From contig JAMFRY010000051.1 of assembly GCA_026225015.1 (NCBI GenBank), positions 1 through 5,967 of the forward strand: DNA of 5,967 bases, read 5' to 3'. Position numbers and translations under genes: made by a program. The first letter of the stretch is position 1. Every line of letters starts with the position of its first letter. The DNA comes from Alphaproteobacteria bacterium (lineage in GTDB: Bacteria; Pseudomonadota; Alphaproteobacteria; Acetobacterales; Acetobacteraceae). The notes below the pieces were generated by a model. That model was not told the origin of the DNA. It saw only the letters and a program-made list of their open reading frames with translations, and did no database searches. Shown piece by piece: positions 5,696 to 5,967 of this stretch.

Positions 5696-5772
5696 GTCTC
5701 CGTAGCTCAGCAGGATAGAGCACAAGATTCCTAATCTTGGGGCCGTGGGTTCGAATCCCGCCGGGGACGCCA
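5696..5772 (+). tRNA. tRNA-Arg (anticodon CCT), CCA encoded
   Basis: The 77-base gene folds as a complete cloverleaf. The acceptor GTCTCCG (5696-5702) pairs with CGGGGAC (5762-5768) with one T-G wobble. The D stem is GCTC/GAGC. The anticodon stem is CAAGA (5723-5727) / TCTTG (5735-5739), with loop TTCCTAA and anticodon CCT at 5730-5732. The variable loop has five bases. The T stem GTGGG/CCCGC encloses TTCGAAT. Discriminator G5769 is followed by CCA at 5770-5772. Anticodon CCT reads AGG, a rare arginine codon in GC-rich genomes. The 3' end of tRNA genes of this kind is a frequent integration site. Confidence 0.97.
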
Positions 5773-5967
5773 TTTCGGAACAGAATTGCGAATAGAGGGC
5801 GGCGCGGCAGAACGGCGGTTATCATGCCGCTTTCAACGCCTTTTGAACCGCCTTGGGGTTGCGGTCGATGACGAGCAAGGAATTTCGACAGCTCAGAGCG
5901 GTCCAAAAAGTTCTTCGAACAGGTCGCCGAACCAGGCCTCGAATACGTCGATCTCGGTTTGTTGACC
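5773..5967. other. Region after tRNA-Arg with no confident gene; possible broken 3' end of a minus-strand frame
   Basis: No start-to-stop gene is supported. On the minus strand, a frame ending at the TGA at 5822-5824 closes with LLVIDRNPKAVQKALKAA and has coding-like codon ends. Further upstream, towards the window end, the protein-like sequence is in a different frame (DVFEAWFGDLFEELFGPL, stopped near 5893). This pattern would fit a gene remnant with a frameshift around 5880-5900, but both pieces are short and I recognise no family. An inverted repeat GGCGGTT (5814-5820) / AACCGCC (5846-5852) is present, without a T-tract. Confidence 0.3.

Noticed and set aside
1..5967. CRISPR array or complete insertion sequence
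   Set aside because: No regularly spaced repeats and no transposase with terminal inverted repeats are visible.

Overview
The window is a GC-rich piece of bacterial chromosome. The tRNA-Arg(CCT) sequence, the long RibA with an N-terminal extension, and the RibA/L,D-transpeptidase and OmpR-type proteins together suggest an alphaproteobacterium. This placement is an inference from remembered family resemblance, not from a search.

Layout. (1) Positions 2-1651, plus strand: the 3' nine-tenths or so of a cysNC fusion (GTPase subunit of ATP sulfurylase joined to APS kinase), whose start lies before the window. (2) 1648-2379, plus: a cysQ-type 3'-phosphoadenosine-5'-phosphate phosphatase, joined to cysNC by a 4-base GTGA overlap. 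(3) 2380-2435: a short gap containing a palindromic dispersed-type repeat. (4) 2436-3089, plus: an NpdG-like NADPH-dependent F420 reductase / NADP-binding gene, complete except for one in-frame TAG at codon 59. (5) 3090-3584, minus: a small YkuD-type L,D-transpeptidase, which meets the previous gene stop-to-stop. (6) 3577-4698, minus: ribA, GTP cyclohydrolase II, with a large N-terminal extension; it overlaps the transpeptidase start by 8 bases. (7) 4699-4917: an AT-richer divergent intergenic region with palindromes and direct repeats. (8) 4918-5619, plus: an OmpR/PhoB-family response regulator with a TTG start. (9) 5696-5772, plus: tRNA-Arg(CCT) with encoded CCA. (10) 5773-5967: no confident gene, only a possible broken 3' end of a minus-strand reading frame.

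How the genes work together. cysNC makes APS and then PAPS from sulfate. CysQ removes PAP, the by-product of PAPS use, so the translationally coupled pair forms a compact sulfate-activation and PAP-clearing unit. ribA starts riboflavin synthesis, and the overlapping ldt is probably co-transcribed with it, although no biochemical link is evident. The response regulator has no visible histidine kinase partner in the window.

The most notable observation is the nonsense codon in an otherwise intact npdG-like gene. The other points of interest are the repeat that supplies the cysQ stop codon, the gapless convergent stops, the palindromes next to both divergent starts, and the possible remnant downstream of the tRNA. 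I see no strong evidence for a wholly new system; this is mostly ordinary core metabolism.
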